The notes under the pieces: generated by a model | Told to the model about the DNA's origin: nothing | Seen by the model: only the letters and a program-made list of their open reading frames with translations | Database searches by the model: none | Translations under genes and position numbers: made by a program | In this document: positions 5,142 through 5,552 of the stretch, in pieces | Layout: each line of letters starts with the position of its first letter | How positions within the stretch are numbered: the first letter of the stretch is position 1 | DNA from: Thermodesulfobacteriota bacterium | Lineage (GTDB): Bacteria > Desulfobacterota > Syntrophobacteria > BM002 | Direction: 5' to 3' | DNA length: 5,552 nt | Assembly: GCA_947259475.1 (NCBI GenBank) | Contig: CAMYLW010000141.1 | Location: 1-5,552, forward strand

Positions 5142-5382
5142 GAAGACGTAAAGAGAGAGACGGAAAGTGAAGGCTACTTGGGGTCACTTATTTTCGCCTA
5201 GCGCTAAGCGCATAGCGTCAAGTTTAAAGTTTGAAATGCGCCTGAGGTTGGCCACACAACTTGGAACCTAGAACATGGAACTTTGAACCTTATCGAACTG
5301 TCTGCTGTCCACTGCTAGCTGTATTTCCCCATGCTTTATGCGTTTTCGCAACGGACAACTGACAATCAGTCCCCTGCCAGGG
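5142..5382. other. Gene-free stretch downstream of the riboswitch
   Basis: No credible gene. It contains a near-palindrome (5195-5210), the start of a CGCTA / TAGCG hairpin (5203-5218), a word-repeat block (5258-5300) and a CTGTCTGCTGTCC-type block (5298-5319). A GTG-started 34-codon frame (5167-5271) runs through these repeats and is not supported. There is no T-run after any hairpin, so no intrinsic terminator is called. Confidence 0.5.
5258..5300. repeat. GAACYT-type word repeat
   Basis: A degenerate repetition of the word GGAACCT / GGAACTT / GAACCT at roughly 10-14 nt spacing (units at 5263, 5278 and 5285). It is one more member of the set of short-word filler repeats seen in the window. 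Confidence 0.5.
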
Positions 5383-5552
5383 TCACCATCTTTTTCGCAG
5401 AACATTTATAATTCGGCCGAAAAAGGCGGTAAATATGACTACGGCGGCAATGAGCCCTATGGGAAGAACAACCATCACGCTCAGCTTCAAAACAAATACC
5501 AGGAGCGGAATCAAAATAAACAGGATTAGTCCTATTACCACGAGCGCCAGGC
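5383..5552 (-). CDS. Membrane protein, C-terminal fragment (runs off the right edge)
   Basis: An open frame enters from the right edge on the minus strand and ends at the TGA at 5383-5385, giving 55 residues. The fragment is almost wholly hydrophobic. One membrane segment lies at about residues 2-20, a short KLS turn follows, and a second segment lies at about 24-44. The tail is basic (GRIINVLRKRW) and by the positive-inside rule is probably cytoplasmic. The family is not recognisable from so short a piece. It runs convergent to the TPP riboswitch and so is not its target. A 63-codon plus-strand frame over the same DNA is rich in Asn, Gln and Lys and is best read as its shadow. Confidence 0.7.
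   Translation of the reverse strand, partial: LALVVIGLILFILIPLLVFVLKLSVMVVLPIGLIAAVVIFTAFFGRIINVLRKRW

Noticed and set aside
5167..5271. GTG-started 34-codon frame just after the TPP riboswitch
   Set aside because: It runs through word-repeat DNA, has a weak ribosome binding site and shows no resemblance to a thiamine gene, so it is not accepted as the riboswitch target.
5338..5529. Plus-strand 63-codon frame near the right edge
   Set aside because: It is rich in Asn, Gln, Lys and Tyr with no ribosome binding site, and it lies opposite a strongly hydrophobic minus-strand frame with two clear membrane segments, which is the more credible gene.

Overview
The window looks like a chromosomal stretch of a Gram-negative bacterium, most plausibly a Desulfobacterota (former Deltaproteobacteria) type. 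This placement is inferred from a Csd4/M99 peptidoglycan carboxypeptidase paired with a Tat-exported M15 peptidase, a PilZ regulator behind a sigma-54 promoter, and gene gaps padded with short degenerate word repeats. No marker gene fixes the taxonomy. All recognisable protein genes lie on the minus strand. The only strong plus-strand element is a TPP riboswitch.

Layout, left to right. Positions 31-120 hold two abutting tandem repeats, a 9-mer then an 8-mer. Positions 164-706 (-) encode a PilZ domain fused to a C-terminal ribbon-helix-helix-like DNA-binding domain, a candidate one-protein c-di-GMP-responsive transcription factor. Its 282-nt upstream gap carries a near-consensus sigma-54 promoter (783-799), a leader hairpin, a 63-nt imperfect palindrome and another run of the 9-mer repeat. 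Positions 989-1603 (-) encode an RCK/TrkA-type protein that lacks the first half of its Rossmann fold. Positions 1722-3158 and 3155-4006 (-) form a two-gene operon overlapping by 4 nt. A Tat-exported M15 carboxypeptidase comes first and a Sec-exported Csd4-like M99 carboxypeptidase second, with a sigma-70-type promoter at 4099-4129. Positions 4276-4581 (-) encode a small unrecognised protein with six cysteines, an excellent ribosome binding site and a second sigma-54 promoter (4642-4657).

From 4582 to 5382 there is about 800 nt with no convincing gene. It contains a complete TPP riboswitch (5036-5141, +) with a plausible promoter in front but no gene behind it. The next gene (5383 to the right edge) is the C-terminus of a membrane protein read in the opposite direction, so the riboswitch appears orphaned.

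Functionally, the clearest unit is the M15 + Csd4 pair, which should trim peptidoglycan stem peptides stepwise in the periplasm and so influence cell shape. The two sigma-54 promoters suggest that the PilZ-RHH regulator and the small cysteine-rich protein belong to an RpoN regulon. The most novel items are the PilZ-RHH fusion under sigma-54, the coupled M15/Csd4 cassette and the orphan TPP riboswitch.
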